NCBI GenBank assembly: GCA_026874595.1 | Contig: JAPPUL010000079.1 | Location: forward strand, 1,359,001 to 1,423,000 | Source of the DNA: Sipunculus nudus | Taxonomy: Eukaryota; Annelida; Sipuncula; Golfingiida; Sipunculidae | Reading direction: 5' to 3' | DNA: 64,000 bases | Shown: in pieces, positions 1 to 8,447 of the stretch | Layout of the letters: the number at the start of each line of letters is the position of its first letter | How positions within the stretch are numbered: position 1 is the stretch's first letter | The notes under the pieces: model-generated | Database searches by the model: none | What the model saw: only the letters and a program-made list of their open reading frames with translations | What the model was told of the DNA's origin: nothing | Made by a program: the position numbers and the translations under genes

Positions 1-204
1 CAAGCGAAAATAATGACGGTAGCGGATATATATGATGCCTTAGTTGCCCGTGATAGATATTACAAAAAGAGCTTAGGATACAACGAGGCATTAGACATCT
101 TAAAATATGAGGTTAAGTCAAATCATATAGATGGGGAGTTGGTTGATGCTTTTATAGAGAGTAAGTTATACAGATTATTATGGAAAGGCAAAGGAGCAGG
201 GTAA
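1..204 (+). CDS. HD-GYP domain protein, C-terminal fragment (5' end outside window)
   Basis: The frame is open from base 1 and ends at TAA 202-204. The visible residues contain the KIMTVADIYDALVARD stretch, typical of the end of an HD-GYP domain, where the Asp of ADxxDAL lies near the metal site region. HD-GYP proteins hydrolyse cyclic di-GMP, usually as output domains of response regulators. The conserved HD and GYP motifs lie upstream of the window, so activity cannot be judged. The last nine codons lie inside the first copy of a 73-bp tandem repeat, so the tail (ending KGKGAG) has been captured by or has given rise to the repeat. The family assignment rests on a short stretch. Confidence 0.7.
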   Translation, partial: QAKIMTVADIYDALVARDRYYKKSLGYNEALDILKYEVKSNHIDGELVDAFIESKLYRLLWKGKGAG

Positions 205-497
205 AAGGCATTCTATATAAGTGCTTTAAACTCTCGTGCTCTCCTTTTTATTATGGAAAGGCAAAGGAGCAGGGTAAAAGGCATTCTATATAAGTGCTTT
301 AAACTCTCGCTTTCTCCTTTTTATTATGGAAAGGCAAAGGAGCAGGGTAAAAGGCATTCTATATAAGTGCTTTAAACTCTCGCTTTCTCCTTTTTATTAT
401 GGAAAGGCAAAGGGCAATTTAAAAAGGCATTCTATATAAGTGCTTTAAACTCTCGCTTTCTTCTTTTTATTATGGAGAGGCAAAGGGCAATTTAAAA
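177..497. repeat. 73-bp tandem repeat, about 4.4 copies
   Basis: Copies begin at the word ATTATGG at 177, 250, 323, 396 and 469, giving an exact 73-bp period. Copies 1-3 are nearly identical. Copies 4 and 5 change AAAGGAGCAGGG to AAAGGGCAATTT, and copy 5 diverges after about 25 bp. Each full unit carries AAAGGAG near its start and CTCCTTTTT near its end, so one transcribed unit could fold into a long-range stem followed by a T run. The first unit contains the stop codon of the upstream HD-GYP gene. This array and a short unremarkable tail fill the 205-557 gap; no gene was seen there. Confidence 0.95.
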
Positions 498-557
498 AGG
501 GTTTTTATACAAGGTCTTCTGTGGATGGGCTTTCTATGGATGTATTATTTAGATGCA

Positions 558-1778
558 TTATTTAACGGTGGCTTTTTTGGTACCTGTACTAAACTTGATA
601 TTAATGTTGTCGTTAGCTTTTAATATAGAATGGTCTTTAATTATGGTTTTTTTGATAGTGTTTTTATTACCGTTGTCTTTATAGACTATGGAATAGCCAC
701 GTTTTAGAATATCTTTGGGGCTTAGAGATTTTATAGTTTTGTAAAGAGTATTAAACTTACTGTTATAAGCTGATAAAGTGTCTTTGATACTAGAGTTTAA
801 GTTTTTTATGGCGTAATCAGTCTGCAATTTATGTTTATTAACGGTATTAAAAGCCAAACGTAAAAAAAAGTCTTCTTTGTAGAAAGCCATTTTGTCCTTT
901 AACTGCTTAAAAATAAGTTCAATCTGTTTATTTAAACGTTGGTATGCTAAAGAAGAGGTATAAATGAGGTCATTTTTATTAGGCAAAGCAAGCTCAGCCG
1001 CGGCCGAAGGAGTTGGTGCTCTTAAGTCGGCAACATAATCAGATATGGTAAAATCGATCTCATGCCCAACGGCAGAAATAATAGGAATAGAGCAATTAAA
1101 AATAGCCCGAGCAACCAGCTCTTCGTTAAAAGCCCAAAGGTCCTCGATAGAGCCTCCACCGCGTCCGACAATCAAGGTATCAACAAGCTTCATATGATCA
1201 GCAAGTCTAATCGCATTGACAATTTCACTATGAGCATAATCGCCTTGAGCAAGAACCGGATATATAACGATGTCCATAGAGTCAAAACGCCGTTTACAAA
1301 CGCTTAAAATATCTCTAATGGCAGCACCGGTCGGAGAGGTTATAACCCCCAAACGTTTTGGGAGAGTTGGGATAGGTTTTTTAAATTCTTGATTAAAAAG
1401 CCCTTCTTTAAAAAGCTTTTGTTTTAATTGTTCAAAAGCAAGCTGTAGCTCACCGATGCCTTCGGGTTTAATGCTTGAAACAATAATTTGATATTCACCA
1501 CGTTTTGAGTATAAAGATAAACTGCCCCGTAATCTTACATTAAGGCCATTTTCAAGAGAGAATTTTATTTTAGAGGCATAAGATTTGAACAAAATACAAT
1601 TAATTATGGAGTTTTGGTCTTTCAAAGAGAAATACCGATGTCCGCTAGGGGAGTGTTTTTTGAAATTAGATATTTGCCCTAAGACCCAAATATCTTTAAA
1701 TTCAGATTCTATTAAAGACTTAATCTCATTAGAAAGCGAGCTTACTGAATATATATGTATATCTTTTTGTTTTGTCAT
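558..1778 (-). CDS. xseA: Exodeoxyribonuclease VII large subunit
   Basis: About 406 residues, the normal size for XseA. The N-terminal OB-fold segment (IWVLGQISNFKKHSPSGHRYFSLKD) binds single-stranded DNA. The catalytic domain carries the family hallmark around GHEIDFTISDYVADLRAP followed by TPSAAAELA, and GRGGGSIEDLWAFNEE. With the small subunit XseB, which is not in this window, it degrades single-stranded DNA from both ends in repair and recombination. I chose ATG at 1778 because the longer frame opens with TTG at 1817 and adds residues unlike the family. It diverges from the lipoprotein gene at 1874, so the roughly 95 bp between them should hold both promoters. Confidence 0.95.
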   Translation of the reverse strand: MTKQKDIHIYSVSSLSNEIKSLIESEFKDIWVLGQISNFKKHSPSGHRYFSLKDQNSIINCILFKSYASKIKFSLENGLNVRLRGSLSLYSKRGEYQIIVSSIKPEGIGELQLAFEQLKQKLFKEGLFNQEFKKPIPTLPKRLGVITSPTGAAIRDILSVCKRRFDSMDIVIYPVLAQGDYAHSEIVNAIRLADHMKLVDTLIVGRGGGSIEDLWAFNEELVARAIFNCSIPIISAVGHEIDFTISDYVADLRAPTPSAAAELALPNKNDLIYTSSLAYQRLNKQIELIFKQLKDKMAFYKEDFFLRLAFNTVNKHKLQTDYAIKNLNSSIKDTLSAYNSKFNTLYKTIKSLSPKDILKRGYSIVYKDNGNKNTIKKTIIKDHSILKANDNINIKFSTGTKKATVK

Positions 1779-1873
1779 AATGTTTTTAATGAAAAAGGCT
1801 ATAGAAAGTGGACACAAGGAATATAATATAGTTAATATATCTAATTAAAGGAAGTAGAAAACGAAGTATTTGC

Positions 1874-3922
1874 ATGAGAATGAAGATAGATATAATAGTT
1901 ATACTATTGCTAAAAGTATTTTTATTGCTAGGATGTAATTATAAGATAGGCAGCGGAGAGTTTAGATTTTATGAAGATGGTATAACGAAAGTAGATTATA
2001 AGCGTGTATTGGGAGGAGGCAAGCAGTTAGGTGCGGGTGTAGAAAGCGCTGTTGATGGGAACGTAGAGATACTGCTTGACAAGGTGATATACTACCTACC
2101 GGAAGGAAGAGCTAAGAAGCTAATAATGCAATCTCATCAAATAACGAAAGTATTAAAAGACAAGACAAATGCAAACACCCTAATAACCTACCTAGTGGGA
2201 CGTGAGAAGCTAAGACATGTAGAAGCCTATATTATAGATGGATATGGAAATAAGCGGATAGCAGAGATAGAAAGTAGAAATATGTTTGAGAAAGATTTAT
2301 TAAACGCGAGGTTATACGAAGATGTAAAAGTAGTTTCACTTAGGTTTTTGGGAGTTCCCAGGGGCGCAACGATAAACATAAGATATGAGATGGAGTTGGA
2401 CTATAGAGGTCTTGAGGGAGGAGATTTTTATTTATGGGATTATGAGTATGTGGGAAAGAGGAAATATGTATTAATTGTTCCGAGGGGAAAGAATATCAAG
2501 TTATTTTACAAAGGGGAGGGAACAAGTTACAAACCGACTATATATGCAGGAAAACGTTATAAACATTATGTGTTTGAAACGGATGATATAAAGAAAGTAA
2601 AGCGAGAAGGGTATATAAGGGACATAAAAGAGAATGGAGGCCGCATAAAATTTTCATTTAATGGAAGCTTAAGAAATTTAGCAAAGCGTCTTAATTATGA
2701 ATACAGGAGATATAAACATATCCCAAAGACAAAAAGCTTTGTAAAAGCTAATATATTAAATGTAGGGAGAGGAGGCGATGCAGGAGCAGAATATATATAT
2801 AACCACGTAACAAATCCGACTAACATAAAGAATGTGTTATTGCCCTTTAGCTTTGGTAGATTGCGTCCAAGTAATCCTGATGAAGTGCTTATGAATGGCT
2901 ATGGAGATATAAAAGACAAAGCCTTTCTTTTGTATAGTCTATTAAAAGAGGCAGGTTTCAAAGTATATATAGGCTTAACGAGCACGAAGTCGAGTCTTGA
3001 TGAAGAAGTAGTATCATTAAATGATATAGACACATTGGTAGTAGCAATAGATAAAGGAGGCGGTAAATATGTATATATGGATCCACAATCGGTTTTGGTG
3101 CGATATGGCAATTTACCGTCTAAACTATACGGACGTAAAGTATACCTATTGTTAGGCTTAGAAGGTGGCAAGGCTAAAGAGCTATTGCAAAAAGTAGTAC
3201 AAAGCGGTGCAGATAACAAGTTATTAGAGAGGGGTCAAGTTAATGTATTATCAGATGTAATATATTACGAGACGGAATATGAACCGAAGGGGTCTTACGA
3301 AACAAAAGAACGGCTTGAGATGGCAAAGATAAAATATAAAGACACATTAAAAAGCCTAGAAGATAATTATAAGGAAATACATATAAAATTAGCGGAGAGT
3401 GATAGGGCATTAGGAGATAAGGTTTTAAGATTTGAGACAGTAGAACCACTTGACTTAACAAAACCTTTTAAATACAAGGTAAAAACAAAAAGCAGCTTAA
3501 AAGATGCTAAACGAGTAAGTATAAATATAAATCTGAGTAGAAAAGAGTATATAGAGGGTTTAAATTTTGATATAAAGCGAGAACATAGAAATGTAGTGTA
3601 TGGACAAATATTTGTATTAAGGAAAGAATATGTAATAAACTATGCGAAAGGACACATTATAAGAGTGCATCCAAAAGCGCTAAGATATGAGGACAAGAAT
3701 TTATTTTATAGTAGGAGCTATAAAATAAAAGGGAGTAATAAACTAATCTACAAAAGAGAATTCAAGTTAAAAAGCCCAGTGATAAATAAATCAGAGTATA
3801 AATTATTCAAAGAAAGCCTTAAAAAGATACTAAAGTATGAGAAAGAGATGCTAATACTTGAGAAGACGGAGCAGGGTAGAAAGAAAAGAGTAGGAAGAAG
3901 AGGAAAGGTTAATGTTAAGTAA
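1874..3922 (+). CDS. DUF3857/transglutaminase-fold lipoprotein, catalytic Cys apparently missing
   Basis: 682 residues. It begins with a lipoprotein signal ending LLLGC (Cys21). Residues about 60-290 resemble the DUF3857 beta-sandwich (ATINIRYEMELDYRG, FYLWDYEYV). Residues about 300-425 resemble a transglutaminase core. In active relatives the loop reads GDCKDKA; here it is GDIKDKA, so Cys is replaced by Ile346. The usual NH before the catalytic His is also not seen (IDTLVVAI about 385-392), while the Asp of MDPQ (403) remains. It is probably a non-enzymatic envelope protein. The last third is Lys-rich and unassigned. It overlaps the next gene by 11 bp, indicating translational coupling with the HAD gene. 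Its role is unknown. Confidence 0.75.
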   Translation: MRMKIDIIVILLLKVFLLLGCNYKIGSGEFRFYEDGITKVDYKRVLGGGKQLGAGVESAVDGNVEILLDKVIYYLPEGRAKKLIMQSHQITKVLKDKTNANTLITYLVGREKLRHVEAYIIDGYGNKRIAEIESRNMFEKDLLNARLYEDVKVVSLRFLGVPRGATINIRYEMELDYRGLEGGDFYLWDYEYVGKRKYVLIVPRGKNIKLFYKGEGTSYKPTIYAGKRYKHYVFETDDIKKVKREGYIRDIKENGGRIKFSFNGSLRNLAKRLNYEYRRYKHIPKTKSFVKANILNVGRGGDAGAEYIYNHVTNPTNIKNVLLPFSFGRLRPSNPDEVLMNGYGDIKDKAFLLYSLLKEAGFKVYIGLTSTKSSLDEEVVSLNDIDTLVVAIDKGGGKYVYMDPQSVLVRYGNLPSKLYGRKVYLLLGLEGGKAKELLQKVVQSGADNKLLERGQVNVLSDVIYYETEYEPKGSYETKERLEMAKIKYKDTLKSLEDNYKEIHIKLAESDRALGDKVLRFETVEPLDLTKPFKYKVKTKSSLKDAKRVSININLSRKEYIEGLNFDIKREHRNVVYGQIFVLRKEYVINYAKGHIIRVHPKALRYEDKNLFYSRSYKIKGSNKLIYKREFKLKSPVINKSEYKLFKESLKKILKYEKEMLILEKTEQGRKKRVGRRGKVNVK

Positions 3923-4628
3923 TCGGAATGAAAACAAGTGGATAGAAATGGGACTAAGAGTAGAGAATATATTTTTTGATATGGATGGGACATTATACTC
4001 ATCAGAGAAGCTAATCTACAAAGCATATGAGCGAGGTATAAATAACTTTAAGAATAAAAACATAGAATACATGTGGTTAAAGGTGCCAAGTAAAGAAAAG
4101 ATGCTTGAAGTGGTTGGCTATCCGGTAGAAGAAATATACCGTATATTATTCCCGAAGCTAGTATCCTCAGAGCGAGAAAAGATTAGGAATTATGTACATG
4201 TTGAATTTATAAATGCAATAAAGAGTCGGGAGGGGATATTATACAAAGGAGTCGAGCTGGTAATAAAAGCCTTGTATAAGAGTGCTAAGAAGTTATACAT
4301 AGCCTCAAACGGAACTTTAGAGTATATAGAAACAATATTAACAACGTATGGATTAAAGAGTTTATTTGGTAAGGTTGAGGTAATAGATAACGAAAGTATT
4401 TTTGACAAAGGAGATATCCTTTTAAGATATAAAGAACTATATAAACTAGATAGGGAAAAGAGTATAATGATAGGAGATCGAGAGTCGGATTTAGAAGCGG
4501 CTATAAAGTTGGGTTGTAGATTTATTCATTGTACATATGGGCATGGCGAATACGACGATATTGTGGTAACAAAAGACATGCAAATAAGCACAATGCAAGA
4601 GCTGCCAGAAAGGCTTGCAACGCTGTGA
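3912..4628 (+). CDS. HAD-family phosphatase
   Basis: About 238 residues. All four HAD motifs are visible: DMDGTLY (nucleophile Asp and acid/base Asp), ASNGT (motif II Ser/Thr), a Lys in the FDKGD segment (motif III), and GDRESDLEAA (motif IV). An alpha-helical cap lies between motifs I and II. It resembles phosphoglycolate phosphatase or nucleotidase-like HADs; the substrate cannot be told from sequence. ATG 3912 overlaps the previous gene and follows AGGAAAGG. An in-frame ATG at 3948 just before the conserved core is an alternative start. It is convergent with sdhE across 24 bp. Confidence 0.85.
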   Translation: MLSNRNENKWIEMGLRVENIFFDMDGTLYSSEKLIYKAYERGINNFKNKNIEYMWLKVPSKEKMLEVVGYPVEEIYRILFPKLVSSEREKIRNYVHVEFINAIKSREGILYKGVELVIKALYKSAKKLYIASNGTLEYIETILTTYGLKSLFGKVEVIDNESIFDKGDILLRYKELYKLDREKSIMIGDRESDLEAAIKLGCRFIHCTYGHGEYDDIVVTKDMQISTMQELPERLATL

Positions 4629-4652
4629 CATTATAAGAAGCTGAAAAAAAGA

Positions 4653-5528
4653 TTAAGTAACAGCCGCAACGACAGAAGTAGTGTCGACAATATTTTTCTG
4701 TAAACCAAGTTTATCAGGCTCAATACCCAAAGCAAGTCCAACCATCTGTGGCAAATGAAATACAGGAAGATCAATCTCCTCATGCCCTACTAGCTTTGTC
4801 GCCTCAACTTGATTAGCATCCAAATTAAGATGGCATAAAGGACATGGCGTAACCATGCAATTAGCCCCTTCTTGATGCGCTTCAGTAATATGATTACCCG
4901 ACATAGTAAAAGAATTGGTTTTATTCATCGATTGTATCGGGAAGCCACAACATTTGTCTTTTCCTGAGTAATCAACAACCTCGCCTGATAAGGTATTAAT
5001 TATCTTTTCAAGATATGTATCTCGTGGCTGGTTTTTAGATATATTTAAGGTATTAACAGGACGAAGGATATAGCAACCATAAAAAGGAGCTATTCTAAGT
5101 CCTTCTAAAGGCCTTTTTACAAGGCCTTTAAGCTTATCAAGTCCTAAATCTTCTACCAGGACCCACAGGAAGTTTTTTACAACTACATTGCCTGTATATT
5201 TAAGATTTTCTTCTCTTAGCGATTCATTAATTATATTAAGCCTTTTGGTGTCCTCTAAGTTTTTCTGTGTTTCACTCATATTCCCCTGACATGTACTACA
5301 TATGTTTAGCAAGGGTAAATCTAGTTTTTCTGCCATTGCAAATGTACGCGCATTTAATGTGTCTGCAACATAAGGATTATGCTCACTTATTACTCCTGCT
5401 CCCGTACAGGCCGCCTCGGTTAACTCAACAAGCTCAATCCCAAGTGCATTCGCACTCTCAACCATTGCCATCTTAAGCTCGGGACAGGCTCCTTTGGCTA
5501 CGCAGCCCGGGTAAAATGCATACTTCAT
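4653..5528 (-). CDS. sdhE: Succinate dehydrogenase / fumarate reductase, SdhE-type CCG subunit
   Basis: About 291 residues. It is a CCG-domain protein like the HdrB-type subunit of type-E succinate dehydrogenases and 8-methylmenaquinol:fumarate reductases. Visible Cys clusters are CVAKGAC near the start, CSTCQGN, KCCGFPIQSM and CPLCHLN. These would bind the unusual iron-sulfur cluster that passes electrons between SdhB and the quinone pool. The frame opens further upstream with GTG (5537), but ATG at 5528 is preceded by GGAG at good spacing, so I chose it. It is the last gene of sdhA-sdhB-sdhE. No transmembrane SdhC/SdhD anchor gene is nearby, as expected for type E. Confidence 0.9.
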   Translation of the reverse strand: MKYAFYPGCVAKGACPELKMAMVESANALGIELVELTEAACTGAGVISEHNPYVADTLNARTFAMAEKLDLPLLNICSTCQGNMSETQKNLEDTKRLNIINESLREENLKYTGNVVVKNFLWVLVEDLGLDKLKGLVKRPLEGLRIAPFYGCYILRPVNTLNISKNQPRDTYLEKIINTLSGEVVDYSGKDKCCGFPIQSMNKTNSFTMSGNHITEAHQEGANCMVTPCPLCHLNLDANQVEATKLVGHEEIDLPVFHLPQMVGLALGIEPDKLGLQKNIVDTTSVVAAVT

Positions 5529-5543
5529 TCTATACACTCCTTT

Positions 5544-6491
5544 TTAGTTAATTTCGTGTTTCTTAAATATCTTCCTTATACTTTCTATCGTTGCAAGTTT
5601 TGGATGTAATATCTTCGGCATCTTCCCTCTCTTAAGCATCCTAAGACCAACTGGGACTAAACTCAATAGTTCCTTTATATTCCACCATCCGTAGGATTTC
5701 GGCATCACTGTCGCCTCGTTTAATGTACCGCTGTGTCTTACTGAACTAACTATTGCATCGCTGTGTCTTGACCCTATGTTATTTGTAAAACCTTTTTCCA
5801 TCGCCAGGCGCCTTAAGGATACTATCCTATCCATCGGTAGCACGTTTTTAGGACACGCGTCCACGCATTTAAAGCAATGTGTACAATCCCATATCCCTCC
5901 CGCCATAGATGCTTTCTCAAGACGCGCTTCATCAAGCCCATCACGGGGATCTACTATAAATCTATATATCTTTGCAAGAGCCGCAGGCCCTAAAAAACTC
6001 TTGTCTACCTCAAGTACTGTACAGTCTGATACACATGAACCGCACATTATACATTCTGTCACTTCCGATAGGTGTAACATCTGTTCATTACTACATAAAT
6101 GCTCGCGTTTGGGGGCCTCTCCTACATGATTTACGTACGGGGTTGTCTCTTTTATCTTATCCCAAAACATATTAAGATCTACTATTAAATCGCGTATCAC
6201 AACCTGATTGCCAGGTGGCTCTATCACTATCTCATTACTACCTTCACGTAGTAGAGTTTCAACTTGGGTATTGCAGGCAAGTGCGCTCTTCCCATTCATC
6301 TTCATTGCGCATGAACCACATATTGCACTCCGACAAGAACATCTAAAGCCTAATGTGCTGTCTTGTTCTGCCCGAAGCTTTAATAGCACGTTTAGCATTG
6401 TGTCCCGCTTATCTACATCCACTCTATAACTTTGCATGTAGCCCTCTGCTTCTCCTACCTTCTTCCTCTTTATTGTTACTTGTAAATCCAT
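5544..6491 (-). CDS. sdhB: Succinate dehydrogenase / fumarate reductase iron-sulfur subunit
   Basis: 315 residues, somewhat longer than the roughly 240-residue classical SdhB, as seen in type-E enzymes. The plant-type 2Fe-2S site is FRCSCRSAICGSC with the later ALAC. Two ferredoxin-like clusters follow: CIMCGSCVSDC and CTHCFKCVDACP. It carries electrons from the SdhA flavin to SdhE. It lies 15 bp upstream of sdhE and 91 bp downstream of sdhA. The spacer from sdhA holds a small 9-bp repeat array with AGAGG on the sense strand. Confidence 0.95.
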   Translation of the reverse strand: MDLQVTIKRKKVGEAEGYMQSYRVDVDKRDTMLNVLLKLRAEQDSTLGFRCSCRSAICGSCAMKMNGKSALACNTQVETLLREGSNEIVIEPPGNQVVIRDLIVDLNMFWDKIKETTPYVNHVGEAPKREHLCSNEQMLHLSEVTECIMCGSCVSDCTVLEVDKSFLGPAALAKIYRFIVDPRDGLDEARLEKASMAGGIWDCTHCFKCVDACPKNVLPMDRIVSLRRLAMEKGFTNNIGSRHSDAIVSSVRHSGTLNEATVMPKSYGWWNIKELLSLVPVGLRMLKRGKMPKILHPKLATIESIRKIFKKHEIN

Positions 6492-6541
6492 ATGTTTTCC
6501 TCGTTTATCTTATCACCTTTGCTTATCACCTTCTTATTGCC

Positions 6542-6582
6542 TCTCTTGGCCCTCTTGACCCTCTTGACCCTCTTGGCACCTC
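6542..6582. repeat. 9-bp tandem repeat between sdhA and sdhB
   Basis: Plus strand CCTCTTGAC / CCTCTTGGC is repeated about four times. Read on the sense (minus) strand it is a run of CAAGAGGGT-like units, so each copy offers an AGAGG core about 60-90 bp upstream of the sdhB start. It ends at the sdhA stop codon. Confidence 0.85.
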
Positions 6583-8268
6583 TTAGTAAGTTCTTTCTTG
6601 AGGTTCCCACCTGCCCATTGTTACAGCCAAGTACTCGGTCTTTATTTTATCACCGTCTTTATAGTATAGTATGTGTTTTAACCAATTCTCATCATCTCGT
6701 TTTGTATGTTCAAGACGGTAATGGGCTCCCCGACTCTCTGTCCGCATTAAAGCCCCTAACAAAACTGCTTCACCTAAATCCAAAAGCCCCTTAAGTTCAA
6801 GGGCACTCGTTAATTCATTGTTATACACATTCCCTTTATCTCTTATCGAGACCTTTTTATATAATTCTTTTAATTCCAAAAGCTCCTTCCTCGCCTCTTC
6901 CAACGTACTCGCTTCTCTAAATACTCCTCCCTTGCGCACCATAAGATCGCCAAGCTTTTGTTGCATTTGGGCTGCGTATATACCTTTGTCTGGAGCATCT
7001 ATTAGCCTTTTTATTAACTCTTTGTCACTCTCAACTATAGTCTCGCTTACCTTTAAAGACCATTTAGCCTCCCCTTTTATATATTCAACTGCTGCTTTCC
7101 CCGCTCGCCGACCAAATACTATCGTTTCCATTAACGAATTGCCTCCAAGACGATTTGCTCCATGTATAGTAACGCACGCAACCTCCCCAGCCGCATATAA
7201 ACCTTCCATATACGTCTTGCCATCTGAATCCGTCTTTACCCCGCCCATCATATAGTGCATCCCAGGTCGAACCGGTACAGGATCTGTTATCATGTCTACT
7301 CCCGTGAAGATCAACGCAAGCTCATGTATTTGTCCAAGCTTCTCATTTATCTTTTCTTTGCCAAGATGTCGCATGTCTAGTAGTACACACCCATCTACTC
7401 CTCGCCCTTCGTTTATTTCAACTTGTTCCGCTCGCGATACAACGTCTCGAGAGGCTAGTTCCATCTTGTTTGGCGCAACTCCTTTCATGAAGCGCTCCCC
7501 TTTCGAGTTTATTAAGTATCCTCCCTCACCCCTTGCCGCCTCGCTTAGCAATATCCCACTACTTTTTAATGACGTCGGGTGAAATTGCACCATCTCCATA
7601 TCCATTAATGGTACCCCAGCTTCGTATGACAGCGCCATTCCGTCTCCTGTGCACACTAGCGCATTTGTAGTCGGCGCAAATAATTGCCCAAGACCCCCTG
7701 TTGCAACTATTACAGCCTTTGCTTTTACTAAATGTAATTCGTTGTTCTTTAGTTCTAGTACCACCACCCCGCAGCATTTACCTTCTTCTACCACCAGCGA
7801 CGTTACTTTATATTCCTCATAAGTCCTTATCTTTGCTTTTATTATTTGTTCGTACAGCACGTGCAGTATTGCCTGTCCTGTTATGTCTGCTATGAAACAC
7901 GCCCTCGGATAACTCGCTCCTCCAAAAGGGCGACTCCCTATACTCCCATCTTTATGTCTATTAAAGGGTACTCCCATGTTTTCTAGTTCTACTACGTCTT
8001 TAGGAGCTTCGTTTGCAAATAGCTCTATTGCATCTTGATCTCCTAAATAATCGCTTCCTTTTACTGTGTCAAATTCATGCGACTCTATGCTGTCGTCAGG
8101 ATTTAAGGCTGCGTTTATTCCACCCTGTGCCGCGCATGAATGACTCCTTACTGGATATACCTTACTTATCATCGCAACATCAAGGCCTCCCCGTATCCCC
8201 TCAAGTGCAGCACGCTGGCCCGCAAGCCCTGCTCCTACTACTAATATGTCATGTTCATATACTCCCAT
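6583..8268 (-). CDS. sdhA: Succinate dehydrogenase / fumarate reductase flavoprotein subunit
   Basis: 561 residues. The Rossmann motif [14 protein letters not shown] binds [18 protein letters not shown] carries the His that covalently holds [20 protein letters not shown] and [19 protein letters not shown] form the dicarboxylate site and C-terminal flavin contacts. It oxidises succinate to fumarate, or runs in reverse. There is no Tat signal, unlike the periplasmic MfrA proteins, so the catalytic head is predicted to face the cytoplasm. It heads the minus-strand sdhA-sdhB-sdhE operon. ATG 8268 follows GGAGAG. Confidence 0.97.
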   Translation of the reverse strand: MGVYEHDILVVGAGLAGQRAALEGIRGGLDVAMISKVYPVRSHSCAAQGGINAALNPDDSIESHEFDTVKGSDYLGDQDAIELFANEAPKDVVELENMGVPFNRHKDGSIGSRPFGGASYPRACFIADITGQAILHVLYEQIIKAKIRTYEEYKVTSLVVEEGKCCGVVVLELKNNELHLVKAKAVIVATGGLGQLFAPTTNALVCTGDGMALSYEAGVPLMDMEMVQFHPTSLKSSGILLSEAARGEGGYLINSKGERFMKGVAPNKMELASRDVVSRAEQVEINEGRGVDGCVLLDMRHLGKEKINEKLGQIHELALIFTGVDMITDPVPVRPGMHYMMGGVKTDSDGKTYMEGLYAAGEVACVTIHGANRLGGNSLMETIVFGRRAGKAAVEYIKGEAKWSLKVSETIVESDKELIKRLIDAPDKGIYAAQMQQKLGDLMVRKGGVFREASTLEEARKELLELKELYKKVSIRDKGNVYNNELTSALELKGLLDLGEAVLLGALMRTESRGAHYRLEHTKRDDENWLKHILYYKDGDKIKTEYLAVTMGRWEPQERTY

Positions 8269-8376
8269 CCTCCACTCTCCTTTTATTTGTTATCTTGTTA
8301 TCTATAGTTCCATTTCCATATAATCATCTTAAAGATAGTATTTTAATTTCTTTATTTAACTTATTTAATAAGTTAT

Positions 8377-8442
8377 TTAAACTTTTTTTACCTTTTTCAA
8401 AGCTGCATGTATCCCTTGCCCTTTACAACAACTTGATGCCAT
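8377..8442 (-). CDS. Possible 21-residue Cys-Cys micropeptide
   Basis: A short frame, MASSCCKGQGIHAALKKVKKV, starts at ATG 8442, inside the VKOR-DsbA stop region (that gene ends at 8448), and stops at 8377. TAGGGAT lies a few bases before the ATG and could serve as ribosome-binding site, coupled to termination of the upstream gene. It has vicinal cysteines at positions 5-6 and a basic tail. It lies between a disulfide-forming protein and sdhA. I do not recognise the family, and chance is possible at this length. Confidence 0.3.
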   Translation of the reverse strand: MASSCCKGQGIHAALKKVKKV

Positions 8443-8447
8443 TATCC

